From PWVB01 sp964530185 (GTDB lineage Bacteria > Chloroflexota > Anaerolineae > B4-G1 > SLSP01): a DNA stretch of 64,000 nt. The stretch is taken from positions 27,992-91,991 of the forward strand of contig CAZHBB010000001.1 in NCBI GenBank assembly GCA_964530185.1, in the 5' to 3' direction. Position numbers and translations under genes: made by a program. Shown here piece after piece: positions 34,334 to 42,723 of this stretch. The notes under the pieces were generated by a model. It was not told where the DNA came from, did not search any database, and was given only the letters and a program-made list of their open reading frames with translations. How positions within the stretch are numbered: position 1 is the stretch's first letter; every line of letters starts with the position of its first letter.

Positions 34334-35134
34334 ATGAAGCGGCGACGTTACTATCGAACGACAGCACTCCTTGGACCGCGCCATCATGTTGTCTCTCACA
34401 CTGCGCGCCGCCGTGTCAGGATCCGCTGGCCCACTGTGGTGGTCACAGTGTGTATGATAGCGCTGGCCGGGTGGGTGGTTTTCGGCAATGCCTGGTATCT
34501 GGACTGGGAGGACGCGACAGTTGTAGGGACAGCCTCGCAGAATCTGGCATTCAAGATCAAGGAGGCCTCTGACCTGATGGGGAGGCATAGGAGTGGGTTG
34601 AGGCCAGCGAAAGCTGAGGAAGCCATCCTCTCAGAGTTTCCCCAGCTTTCCAGCGTCCATGTGCGTTGTGCCATATTCCCGACCCGGTGTGAGATCGAAG
34701 TGACCGAGCGTGACCCCATCCTGGTGTGGGCCGCGCCTGAGCAGACCTACTGGGTGGATCGGGAGGGGGTCTTCTTCCCCGCTGCCGGACGGCGTCAGGA
34801 CCTCCCTGTGGTCTCTGGCCCTTTGCCTGTCGATGCCCCCGCAGAGGCTACGTCCGAGGAGATGGGGTATGTGGTCGAGATCTTCCAGAGCATCGCGACT
34901 CTCTCCTCCCTGGGGATCTCTGCAGAGGCTCTGTCGTATGACGAACGCTATGGCCTGATCTGGACGGATCCCGAGGGATGTCGTGTGGCTTTTGGGGTGG
35001 GTGGTGACATGAAGGTACGCTGGGATCTCTACCGGGATCTGGTAGGGGATCTGGCCGCGCGGGGTGTGCATCCAAGGGTGATCGATGTCCGCTCGGTCCA
35101 AGGGGTCACCTACGCACTTGAACCGTTATGGTAG
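34334..35134 (+). CDS. ftsQ: Cell-division protein FtsQ/DivIB
   Basis: A 266-residue bitopic protein. It has a basic cytoplasmic N-tail, one transmembrane helix at about residues 35-55 and a POTRA-like domain (FPQLSSVHVRCAIFPTRCEIEVTERDP). YWVDREGVFFP is the common FtsQ hallmark in the beta domain. It bridges FtsL/FtsB and FtsWI at the divisome. GGAGGAGG (34321-34328) sits five bases before the ATG at 34334. The position between ddl and ftsA is classical. Confidence 0.9.
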   Translation: MKRRRYYRTTALLGPRHHVVSHTARRRVRIRWPTVVVTVCMIALAGWVVFGNAWYLDWEDATVVGTASQNLAFKIKEASDLMGRHRSGLRPAKAEEAILSEFPQLSSVHVRCAIFPTRCEIEVTERDPILVWAAPEQTYWVDREGVFFPAAGRRQDLPVVSGPLPVDAPAEATSEEMGYVVEIFQSIATLSSLGISAEALSYDERYGLIWTDPEGCRVAFGVGGDMKVRWDLYRDLVGDLAARGVHPRVIDVRSVQGVTYALEPLW

Positions 35135-35144
35135 GGGGTATGGC

Positions 35145-36359
35145 ATGGCCAAAGTTGGGATCGATATCGGTTCTCATCGTGTGCTCGCAATTGTGGGGGA
35201 CGTTGATGAACAGGGGCGTGTGCAGATCTTGGGAGTTGGAGAGGCTCCCGCCCGTGGCATCAAGAAAGCCGTGGTCATCAATGTGGCCCAGGCGACGGCG
35301 TCCATCGCGCAGGCGGTGGAGCAGGCCGAGCAGAGCAGCGGGTTTCAGATCGAGCGCTGCTATGTGGGGGTGAGCGGGGCGCATATCTCCTCCCGAAACA
35401 GCACCGGCGTGGTAGGGGTTTCGCGTCGGGATCGGGGCATTGTGTCTGACGACGTGGATCGTGTATTGGAGGCGGCCGGGGCGATTGTATTGCCCGAAAA
35501 CCAGGAACTTATTCACATTCTTCCGCGCACTTATACGGTCGATGGACAGGATGGCGTGCGCAATCCATTGGGTATGCACGGGTTCCGCCTGGAGGTGGAG
35601 GCCCACGTTGTCATGGGATCGAGCACTGCACTGGAGAACCTCCGAAAATGTGTGTCCGAGGCCGGGCTGCAGGCCACGGACCTCGTATTGACCAGTTTGG
35701 CGGCCGGTGATGCGGTGTTGACAGAGAGTGAGAAGGAGATGGGGGTCGTGCTGGTGGACATTGGGGAGGGGACCACTGACATCGCGATCTTCATCGACGG
35801 AACCGTCTGGCACACGAAATCGCTGCCGATGGGCGGAGAGTATGTCACCAACGACGTGGCGATTGGTCTGCGTCTGCCCTCGCAGGTAGCCGAGCGTATC
35901 AAGTTGAGCCATGGGCATGCCCTCTCTAATCAGGTCGCGGAGGACGAGCGGTTCACCGTGGCCCCCTATGGGGAGGGTAATCCTATCCCAATCCCTCGCT
36001 GGAAACTGGCCGAGATCATTCAAGCGCGCTGCGAGGAGATCCTGGAGAACGTCCAGCAGGAGATCAAGCGTTCGGGTTACGACGGACTGCTCCCGGCCGG
36101 GGTTGTGTTGTGTGGCGGGACGGCCAGACTCCCAGGGCTCCGTGACCTGGCGCGCTCGATCTTTGATCTGCCTGTCCAGATCGGGATCCCGCGCGAGATC
36201 ACAGGGTTGACCGATAAAGTAAGTGGTCCAGATGGAGCAGTGGCGGTCGGGCTGGTCCGGTGGACGCCCCTCTGGGAAGAGGGAGGTGGATGGCGGACCG
36301 TGCGGACGCCATGGGCCAAACGGTTTTTTGGGTGGTTCCGCAACTTGTTGCCTGGATGA
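35145..36359 (+). CDS. ftsA: Cell-division protein FtsA
   Basis: A 404-residue actin-like ATPase anchoring FtsZ to the membrane. AKVGIDIGSHRVLAIVG is the phosphate-1 loop, VVLVDIGEGTTDIAIF the phosphate-2 loop and GVVLCGGTARLPGL the adenosine motif. The C-terminus WAKRFFGWFRNLLPG is the expected amphipathic membrane-targeting helix. ATG at 35145 follows TAGGGGG, with an 11-base gap from ftsQ. It is directly followed by ftsZ. Confidence 0.95.
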   Translation: MAKVGIDIGSHRVLAIVGDVDEQGRVQILGVGEAPARGIKKAVVINVAQATASIAQAVEQAEQSSGFQIERCYVGVSGAHISSRNSTGVVGVSRRDRGIVSDDVDRVLEAAGAIVLPENQELIHILPRTYTVDGQDGVRNPLGMHGFRLEVEAHVVMGSSTALENLRKCVSEAGLQATDLVLTSLAAGDAVLTESEKEMGVVLVDIGEGTTDIAIFIDGTVWHTKSLPMGGEYVTNDVAIGLRLPSQVAERIKLSHGHALSNQVAEDERFTVAPYGEGNPIPIPRWKLAEIIQARCEEILENVQQEIKRSGYDGLLPAGVVLCGGTARLPGLRDLARSIFDLPVQIGIPREITGLTDKVSGPDGAVAVGLVRWTPLWEEGGGWRTVRTPWAKRFFGWFRNLLPG

Positions 36360-36522
36360 GTGCGGTGAGTTGGAAAAGTCGTAAAGCGATATCGTCTGTG
36401 GGTAGGGGTGTAGAGGAGGGATGCATATGCAGGGACAATGGTCGTCAGCGGGACGAGACAGGAGACGACGCAATTCATCGGGTAAGCGGAGGACAAATTC
36501 TGGGATGTTAGGAGGTGTTGAG

Positions 36523-37602
36523 ATGGCAGGATTGGCAGAGAACTTCGCGCAGATTCGTGTGATTGGTGTTGGAGGGGGTGGCAGTAACGCCGTCAACCGT
36601 ATGATTCAGGAGGGACTTCAGGGTGTCGAGTTCATCGCGGTCAATACTGATGCCCAGGCCCTGATGCTCTCTCAGGCTCCGACCTGTCTGCGGATTGGCG
36701 ATACCGTCACCCGTGGACTGGGTGCAGGGGGAGATCCAGAGCAGGGCCGCAAAGCCGCCGAGGAGTCCCAGGACGAGATCCGCGAGGTGCTCCAGGGCTC
36801 CGACATGGTCTTCATCACTGCCGGGATGGGTGGGGGCACCGGCACCGGTGCAGCTCCTATCATTGGTCAGATTGCCAAGGAGGAGGTCAAGGCCCTGACC
36901 ATCGGCGTGGTTACCCGTCCATTTACCTTCGAGGGGGCCAAGCGCGCGCGGGTGGCGGCCGAGGGGATTGAGGCGCTCAAACAGGTGGTGGATACGCTTA
37001 TCGTGATCCCCAACGACCGTCTGCTCGAGATCACTGAGAAGCGTGTGAGCCTGACCGATGCTTTCACCCTGGCGGATGACGTGCTGCGTCAGGGTATCCA
37101 GGGGATCACGCAGGTCATTACTATCCCAGGTCTCATCAACCTTGATTTCGCCGATGTCAGGTCAATCATGTTGGGCGGCGGTGCGGCGCTTATGGCGGTT
37201 GGGCGTGCCTCGGGCGAGAACCGCGCCGTGGAGGCTGTCCAACAGGCCGTGTCCAGCCGGCTGCTGGATATTACGATCGATGGTGCCCGTGGCATTCTGC
37301 TGAATATCACCGGCGGCCCATCCCTGGGGCTGCACGAGGTGAATGAGGCCGCAACCATGATCCGGGAGACCGCACACCCGGATGTGAATCTCATCTTCGG
37401 TGCTGTCATCGATGAGTCGATGGGGGATGAAATCAGCATTACTGTGATCGCCACCGGCTTCGCCAATGACGGAGAGCCCGAGGCGTCCCGTGCACCTGTC
37501 AGTACGGTCGCCCATCGGCGTGCAGAACGGGTAGATCTTTACAGCAGCCAGACGATCGACCGCGAGAACATCGAGATCCCAGCCTTCCTGCGACGCCGTT
37601 GA
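36523..37602 (+). CDS. ftsZ: Cell-division GTPase FtsZ
   Basis: A 359-residue tubulin homologue forming the Z ring. The GGGTGTG tubulin signature is at residues 103-109; GVGGGGSNAVNRM, NTDAQAL and the T7 loop NLDFADVRSIM are intact. The C-terminal peptide IPAFLRRR binds FtsA and other partners; the linker is short. ATG at 36523 has AGGAGGTG just upstream; an in-frame ATG at 36421 would add a basic, non-conserved tail. The last intact gene of the dcw cluster. Confidence 0.97.
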   Translation: MAGLAENFAQIRVIGVGGGGSNAVNRMIQEGLQGVEFIAVNTDAQALMLSQAPTCLRIGDTVTRGLGAGGDPEQGRKAAEESQDEIREVLQGSDMVFITAGMGGGTGTGAAPIIGQIAKEEVKALTIGVVTRPFTFEGAKRARVAAEGIEALKQVVDTLIVIPNDRLLEITEKRVSLTDAFTLADDVLRQGIQGITQVITIPGLINLDFADVRSIMLGGGAALMAVGRASGENRAVEAVQQAVSSRLLDITIDGARGILLNITGGPSLGLHEVNEAATMIRETAHPDVNLIFGAVIDESMGDEISITVIATGFANDGEPEASRAPVSTVAHRRAERVDLYSSQTIDRENIEIPAFLRRR

Positions 37603-37733
37603 CGTCTGCGGAGCCAGCGTCAGACAATCGTGAGTGACTCTGCGGGAATGAGGGAGAGAGGCGGCGAGAGCCGCGAATCTCTTGCCCTGAGGCGGTGTCG
37701 CTGCACGTGAGATGGCGCGAATAGGCGGAAGCG

Positions 37734-38142
37734 ATGACCGGGGTGGATGCCCTTGAAGCCGCCCTGTGGATGGCTGTGAGCTACATCGCGCGGGGGATTG
37801 AGATGTGTGGCGCGGTGGTGACCATCATCGGCGTCGCACGGGCGTTTCTGGTGCTTTGTGCGTCCCTTTGCCCTGGGGTATCGGGCACAGGATGTCACGA
37901 CCCTGCGTGTGCGACTGGGCAGGGCGATGGTTATAGCATTGGAGTTCCAGGTGGCCGCGGATATTCTCAGGACGGGGTTGTCCCCTGCGTAGGATGACAT
38001 ACTGGTGTTGATTGTCATCGTTGGTGTGCCGACTGTGCTCAACTATCTCCTGGAACTGGAGCTGGCCTCACTGACTCTTGCACGTCCAGCCGTCGCTGAC
38101 CACGGCAAGATGGCAGGGGAGAGTGAGTTGATGTCTTCTTGA
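37734..38142 (+). pseudogene. DUF1622 membrane protein, broken by a frameshift and a stop
   Basis: The frame from ATG 37734 encodes a DUF1622-type N-terminus (ALWMAVSYIARGIEMCGAVV then IIGVARAFLV) and then turns to nonsense. From about 37861 the +1 frame carries the rest: LRVRLGRAMVIALEFQVAADI, then LRTGLSPA, an in-frame TAG at 37990, then DDILVLIVIVG and TVLNYLLELEL, ending at TGA 38140. One extra base near 37850-37860 plus a Trp-to-stop-like change therefore disrupt the gene; the usual Arg in the GxRTxLN motif is also Pro. Intact members are small envelope proteins of unknown function. It sits 131 bases after ftsZ and before the cluster terminator. Confidence 0.8.
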
Positions 38143-38175
38143 ACGCTGACGGGTTACCTTCTAGCATCTCAATGG

Positions 38176-38204
38176 AAGCCGCCTCACCAGTGGGGCGGCT
38201 TTTG
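38176..38204 (+). terminator. Intrinsic terminator of the dcw cluster
   Basis: A ten-pair stem (AGCCGCC at 38177-38183 with GGCGGCT at 38194-38200, extended by inner pairs around a tetraloop) is followed by a short T run. It lies after the broken DUF1622 gene and before the ABC-transporter promoter. Confidence 0.8.
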
Positions 38205-38250
38205 CCTCATCTGTAAAGTGGGTGCTCAGGACCACGATGGTCGCACGCTG

Positions 38251-38259
38251 TGCTATAAT
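38251..38259 (+). promoter_or_regulatory. Extended -10 promoter of the ABC exporter
   Basis: TGCTATAAT is a perfect extended -10 element (TG-N-TATAAT) without a recognisable -35. Transcription would start near 38266, giving a leader of about 20 bases that contains GGGGGAAGG. Confidence 0.6.
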
Positions 38260-38285
38260 TCAAGGAGCTGTTGGGGGAAGGTGTT

Positions 38286-39218
38286 GTGATCGAGACAGTT
38301 GGGTTGACAAAGCGGTTTGGGTCTCTGGAGGCCGTCAAGGGCCTGACTCTGCATGTGGGACGCGGAGAGGTCCTGGCGTTGCTTGGGCCCAACGGTGCCG
38401 GTAAGACGACGACCGTGCGTATGCTTAGCGCGATCCTGCGCCCAACGGAGGGTAAAGCCTGGGTGGCGGGCTACGAGGTGACCGAGGACAGTCGTGCGGT
38501 CCGTCAACGTGTGGGTGTGTTGACCGAGGCACCGGGCCTCTACACACGGATGACGGGCCTTGAGTACCTGAAGTTCTTCGGTTCCATGTGGTCCCTCGAT
38601 CCCGCGATACTGAACGCCCGTATCGCTGAGCTTGCCGACGCCTTTGGGATGTCCGACGCGCTCAATCGCCGCCTGGGGACCTACTCCAAGGGGATGCGGC
38701 AGAAGATCGCCCTGATGCGGGCCATGGTGCATGACCCCCCCGTGCTGTTGCTGGACGAGCCCACCTCGGCACTCGATCCCCAAAATGCCCGCCTGGTGCG
38801 CGATGCCATTCTCCGCCTGCGCTCAGAGTCAGCTCGGGCGATCGTGGTGTGTACCCACAACCTGGCCGAGGCCGAGGAGTTGTGCGACCGTCTAGCCGTG
38901 ATCCGTCAGGGGAGGCTCGTGGCGCTAGGGACTCCGGTGGAGCTCAAGGCACAGGTCTTGGGTCCACCATTGATGGAGATACGCTACGTGGAAACTCTCC
39001 AAGATGACCTTCGTGGCTTTGTGGGGCGTTTCGCTGAGGTGGTCGCCGCAGGGCAGGGATGGGTGCGCTACCGCACCGACGACCCCGAACACTCGAACCC
39101 AGCCCTGTTGAAGGCGTTGGTGAGCCAGGGGGTGTCGGTGCACACACTGACTGAGGTTCCTCAGACGCTGGAGGCGGCTTACCTCAAGCTGATGCAGGAT
39201 GGCGCAGATGCCGCTTGA
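38286..39218 (+). CDS. ABC transporter ATP-binding protein (ABC-2 type)
   Basis: A 310-residue ATPase. The Walker A GPNGAGKTTT, the signature region YSKGMRQKIALMRAM, the Walker B VLLLDEPTSALDP and the H-loop CTHNLAEAE are all intact. The C-terminal 100 residues form the domain often found in CcmA/NatA-like exporters. GTG at 38286 follows GGGGGAAGG; a TTG at 38271 is less well placed. Its 3' end overlaps the permease gene, so the two form one exporter. Substrate unknown. Confidence 0.9.
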   Translation: MIETVGLTKRFGSLEAVKGLTLHVGRGEVLALLGPNGAGKTTTVRMLSAILRPTEGKAWVAGYEVTEDSRAVRQRVGVLTEAPGLYTRMTGLEYLKFFGSMWSLDPAILNARIAELADAFGMSDALNRRLGTYSKGMRQKIALMRAMVHDPPVLLLDEPTSALDPQNARLVRDAILRLRSESARAIVVCTHNLAEAEELCDRLAVIRQGRLVALGTPVELKAQVLGPPLMEIRYVETLQDDLRGFVGRFAEVVAAGQGWVRYRTDDPEHSNPALLKALVSQGVSVHTLTEVPQTLEAAYLKLMQDGADAA

Positions 39219-40692
39219 TCTTCGGTTGAGGGATCGCACTGCGCAGGGCCTGGGAAAACTGTGGGAGGCGCTGCTTCCTGTATTCCGCGTCACGCGACGC
39301 GAGGTCCAGGACAGCCTCAGGGATTGGCGTATCATCGTGCCCATTGTGCTCCTGGTGCTGGGGTTCCCCGTGTTGGCCAACTTCGTCGCCCGACGTGGGC
39401 TGGTTTTTGTGAGCCAATATGGTGCCAATCTGGTGGCTGAGCGGTTATTTCCTTTCCTGATCCTGGTGGTGGGCTTTTTCCCCAGCACCTTTGCCCTGGT
39501 AATCGCCCTGGAGGCGTTCGTGGGCGAGAAGGAGCGGCGTAGCCTCGAGCCCCTCCTCACTACGCCCCTGAGTGATGTGCAGCTCTATCTGGGGAAGCTG
39601 TTGGCCTCCACCCTGGTACCGATTGGAGCCAGCTATCTGGGCATCACCGCCTGCATTGTGCTGCTGAGGGTCTCCGTCGGGTGGTGGCCTGGGCTTTCCA
39701 TGTTGCTATTGGCGTTCGCGCTCTCTGCTGTCCAGGCGTTGGTGATGGTCGCCGCCGCGGTCATTGTCAGCAGCCAGTCGACCAGTGTGCGAGCGGCCAA
39801 CCTGCTGGCCAGTTTCATCATCGTGCCTATGGCTCTGTTGTTGCAGGTGGAGGCAGGCCTCCTGCTCTACGGCGACGAGCGGGCGCTCTGGCTGGTGACG
39901 CTGGCCCTCTTCGTCGTGAGCGTGTTGCTGGTCCGGCTGGGGACACGTCTCTTCAGCCGTGAGCGGCTGTTGGGTGAGGACCTGGATGAACTGGACCTGC
40001 TGAGCGGGATGCGGTTGCTGTGGCAGGCCGCCCTGCCAGAGGCGGGTGTGCGTCATATCTACCGGCGGGACCTGCCCCGGCTCCTCAAGAACCTGCGTTG
40101 CGAGCTGCTTCTTACGGGGATCGTGTTGATCGGCGGCAGCTTGGCAGTCGGGGGCTGGTTGTCGGCACGTTTCCCGCTTCCGGCGGTCGTCCTGGAGATG
40201 GATACGTCGCTGGATCTGGAGACCTTGCAGACGCAGGTCTCGCAGGTGGGATTGCTTCCGGCGTTGACGCCTTCGGCCATCCTCTGGCACAACGTCAGGA
40301 GCCTGGGCGTGACCCCCTTGTTGGGACTTCTCTCCCTGGGCACTTTGGCGCAGCTTCTGCTGTTGGTGCCGGGGACTGTTATTGCCTATCTGGGTTTCCA
40401 GATGGCCCGCGTGATCTCCCAACCGTGGATGCTGCTGGTCATCACGGTGCTCCCACATGGTCTCTTCGAGCTTCCCGCAGCGGTGCTGGCCACCGCCCAG
40501 GCCACGCGGGTGGGCACCATTCTGCTTCGCTCTCCGGAGGAGGGAGGCGGCGTCCTGGGCATCGCCCGCGAGCTGGGTCACTTTGTGAAGCTCTTTGTCA
40601 TCGTGGTGTTGCCCCTGCTGACGATTGCGGCTCTCATCGAGGCATCCGTGACCCCGCGGTTGTTGATCTGGTGGCTAAGCCGCGGTGGGTAG
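39208..40692 (+). CDS. ABC-2 permease fused to a SpoIIM/DUF95-like domain
   Basis: A 494-residue polytopic membrane protein. The N-terminal half is an ABC-2 permease (GEKERRSLEPLLTTPLSD is the typical post-helix motif), with about six membrane segments. After a soluble stretch, the C-terminal about 190 residues contain HGLFELPAAVLATAQATRVG. This resembles the PHG-x-x-E-x-P-A motif of stage II sporulation protein M/DUF95 proteins, again with several helices. Overlap with the ATPase gene indicates a complex. ATG at 39208 (AGGA eight bases upstream) or 39199. The fusion suggests that the SpoIIM-like part is a transporter accessory; substrate unknown. Confidence 0.75.
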   Translation: MPLDLRLRDRTAQGLGKLWEALLPVFRVTRREVQDSLRDWRIIVPIVLLVLGFPVLANFVARRGLVFVSQYGANLVAERLFPFLILVVGFFPSTFALVIALEAFVGEKERRSLEPLLTTPLSDVQLYLGKLLASTLVPIGASYLGITACIVLLRVSVGWWPGLSMLLLAFALSAVQALVMVAAAVIVSSQSTSVRAANLLASFIIVPMALLLQVEAGLLLYGDERALWLVTLALFVVSVLLVRLGTRLFSRERLLGEDLDELDLLSGMRLLWQAALPEAGVRHIYRRDLPRLLKNLRCELLLTGIVLIGGSLAVGGWLSARFPLPAVVLEMDTSLDLETLQTQVSQVGLLPALTPSAILWHNVRSLGVTPLLGLLSLGTLAQLLLLVPGTVIAYLGFQMARVISQPWMLLVITVLPHGLFELPAAVLATAQATRVGTILLRSPEEGGGVLGIARELGHFVKLFVIVVLPLLTIAALIEASVTPRLLIWWLSRGG

Positions 40693-40870
40693 CCGGGCCT
40701 GGTCACGATGGTCGGGCCTCAAGGCCATGGGACAGATCTCTTGTGGTAGCTCTGCGCTATAGCCTCCGTTGTAGCACGGCAACACGGGCCTGACAGGAAC
40801 CGGGCAGGGCCGGCGCTCCCTTGCCTCTCTCCAGGGGACCGTTACGGTGAGGATAGCATGCGCCACCCCG

Positions 40871-42070
40871 CTACGACTGCAGTACCGCCAGGATCTGCTC
40901 CAGTGCGAAATCGACCTCCTGACGCTCGATGATGAGGGGTGGGGCAAAGCGGATCACCGTGTCGTGTGTGTCCTTGGCCAGCACGCCGCGCTGGCGGAGT
41001 TGCTCCACATAGCGCCGCGCTGGCCCGGCGCTGGGCTTCAACTCCACGCCGATCAGAAGACCCTTGCCACGGATTTCCTTGACCTTGAAGCTATGGGCGT
41101 GCTCCAGGTGCGTCTTGAAGTAGTGTCCCATGTCCTGGGCCCGCTGCGGGAGGTCCTCTTCCACGATGACCTTCAGGGCCTCGCGGGCCACGGCGCAGGC
41201 CAGGGGATTGCCGCCGAACGTCGAGCCGTGTGTGCCCGGCTGGAAGAGGCCGAGCACCTCGCGTCGGCCCACCACGGCAGAGACGGGCATCATGCCTCCC
41301 GAAAGCGCCTTGCCGATGGTGACCAGGTCGGGCTTGATACCCTCCCACTCGTAGGCGAAGAGCTTCCCGGCCCGGCCCAGTCCGCTCTGAATCTCATCGG
41401 CGATGAGCAACACATTGTGGCGGTCGCAGATCTCGCGCACAGCCCGCAGGTAGCCCTCTGGCGGGACGATGACCCCCGCCTCACCCTGGATGGGCTCCAC
41501 CAGGAAGGCGGCCGTGTTGGGCGTGATGGCCCGCTCCAGCGCTTGCGCATCACCATAGGGGATGACTTTGAAGCCCGGTGGATAGGGACCAAACCCGCTT
41601 CGGTACAGCGGTTCGGTTGAGAAGGACAGGATTGCGATCGTGCGCCCGTGGAAGTTATGCTCACAGGCGATGATCTCGCTCCTGTCGTCGGGGATGTGTT
41701 TGACGCGGTATCCCCACAGCCGGGCGGCTTTCAGCGCGGTCTCCACGGCCTCTGCCCCTGAGTTCATGGGCAGCATCATGTCGTATCCGCTGAGTTCGCA
41801 CAGCTCTCGGGCCAGCAGGGGCAACTGGTCGTTGCGGAAAGCGCGGGAAGTCAGGGTCAGCCGTTGCGCCTGGGCGATCAGGGCCGCCACGATGCGCGGA
41901 TGGCGATGGCCCTGGTTCAGAGCCGAGTAGGCGCTGAGGCAATCCAGGTATCGCCTGCCCTCGATGTCCCAGACCCAGACGCCCTCGCCGCGGGTGAGAA
42001 CCACGTCCAGCGGGGCATAGTTGTGTGCGTTGTACTGATCTTCCAATCGGATGTACTCATCGGGGTGCAT
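40871..42070 (-). CDS. rocD: Ornithine aminotransferase (class III PLP)
   Basis: A 399-residue class III aminotransferase. YNAHNYAPLDVVLTRGEGVWV is the ornithine-aminotransferase N-terminal pattern. MNSGAEAVETALK binds the PLP phosphate, Asp225 in LIADEIQSG pairs with the ring nitrogen and Lys254 in TIGKALSGG is the Schiff-base lysine. The enzyme converts ornithine and 2-oxoglutarate to glutamate semialdehyde and glutamate. ATG at 42070 with GGAG ten bases upstream is preferred over a start at 42112. It is monocistronic and convergent with the ABC permease. Acetylornithine aminotransferase is a less likely alternative. Confidence 0.88.
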   Translation of the reverse strand: MHPDEYIRLEDQYNAHNYAPLDVVLTRGEGVWVWDIEGRRYLDCLSAYSALNQGHRHPRIVAALIAQAQRLTLTSRAFRNDQLPLLARELCELSGYDMMLPMNSGAEAVETALKAARLWGYRVKHIPDDRSEIIACEHNFHGRTIAILSFSTEPLYRSGFGPYPPGFKVIPYGDAQALERAITPNTAAFLVEPIQGEAGVIVPPEGYLRAVREICDRHNVLLIADEIQSGLGRAGKLFAYEWEGIKPDLVTIGKALSGGMMPVSAVVGRREVLGLFQPGTHGSTFGGNPLACAVAREALKVIVEEDLPQRAQDMGHYFKTHLEHAHSFKVKEIRGKGLLIGVELKPSAGPARRYVEQLRQRGVLAKDTHDTVIRFAPPLIIERQEVDFALEQILAVLQS

Positions 42071-42282
42071 GGGCCAGATACTCCTTCGCACGAGCTTATT
42101 CCACACTAACACACTGCGCTGTCCTGTTCAAGTGACGGGTATCCATCTTCTGTCGGGAAAACGACAGCCTGCGAGCGACGGTTCGCGGGTTGCTGAGAAG
42201 CTGGGGCCGTCCCGGAGGCCTTTACCCTGTGGCGGCACGTGTCCAAAGAAGGCCTCGGTGACGGTTGCGGGTTACGAGAAAG

Positions 42283-42310
42283 TTGACAATTCGGGGTGCT
42301 ATGGTAAGAT
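42283..42310 (+). promoter_or_regulatory. Promoter of tRNA-Asp
   Basis: A consensus TTGACA (42283-42288), 16-base spacer and TAAGAT (42305-42310) with a TGG extension. The predicted start is about six bases before the mature tRNA 5' end. Confidence 0.75.
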
Positions 42311-42321
42311 GTGCGATGTCA

Positions 42322-42394
42322 GGGGGCGTAGTGTAGTGGTTAACATGCCGGCCTGTCAAGCCGGAGATCGCGGGTTCAAATCCCGTCGCTCCCG
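42322..42394 (+). tRNA. tRNA-Asp (anticodon GTC)
   Basis: A 73-base cloverleaf. The acceptor stem GGGGGCG pairs with CGCTCCC (one G-T), the anticodon stem CCGGC/GCCGG closes the loop CTGTCAA with anticodon GTC, and the T arm has TTCAAAT. The D arm has AGTGGTTAA. The discriminator is G, as required for tRNA-Asp identity. CCA is not encoded and must be added. Confidence 0.95.
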
Positions 42395-42403
42395 CAGATG
42401 ATG

Positions 42404-42447
42404 ACTCCGCGCAGTGAGGGGCTCGACCCTTACGCGCGGAGTTTTGT
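42404..42447 (+). terminator. Intrinsic terminator after tRNA-Asp
   Basis: A nine-pair stem (ACTCCGCGC at 42404-42412 with GCGCGGAGT at 42434-42442) enclosing an inner AGGG/CCCT pairing, followed by TTTTGTTT. Confidence 0.85.
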
Positions 42448-42654
42448 TTGGGTTTACGCTACTCCCATCACCTGGACAGGCAGCAACGCTGGCAGGGATG
42501 ATCTGGCTTACACGCCCTTTTCAGCAGCGGTGATGCCTTCTCGGTGGGTCAAGCTTGTGTTACGGTGTCGGCTGTAGCCCGGCTTCCTCTTGAGAGAGCC
42601 ACCACCGCCGTCGTGTGGGACTCGTGCGCCACTACGAGAGACCCCGAACGGGTG

Positions 42655-42660
42655 TATAAT
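42655..42660 (+). promoter_or_regulatory. Candidate -10 box of the DUF4956-CotH-VTC operon
   Basis: A perfect TATAAT about 64 bases before the DUF4956 start codon. No good -35 was seen at the proper distance, so it may need an activator. It lies downstream of the tRNA terminator, which isolates this operon. Confidence 0.4.
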
Positions 42661-42723
42661 CTCTTCTGGTATAGGGGGCTCCTCTGGTCGCAAAGCTGCG
42701 GGATCGAGCTCTGGATAGGCATT

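Noticed and set aside
36421..36522. Upstream ATG extension of FtsZ
   Set aside because: The added residues are basic and not FtsZ-like; the AGGAGGTG site fits the ATG at 36523.
35106..36596. Long minus-strand open frame opposite ftsA/ftsZ
   Set aside because: Pure shadow of ftsA in high-GC DNA; His/Pro/Arg-rich with no domain.
37734..37997. Short 87-codon protein as a genuine gene
   Set aside because: Only its first 40 codons look real; the continuation is in another frame, so it is annotated as a DUF1622 pseudogene instead.
42544..42723. Upstream extension of the DUF4956 protein
   Set aside because: It would start before the TATAAT box at 42655 and is not membrane-like or conserved.
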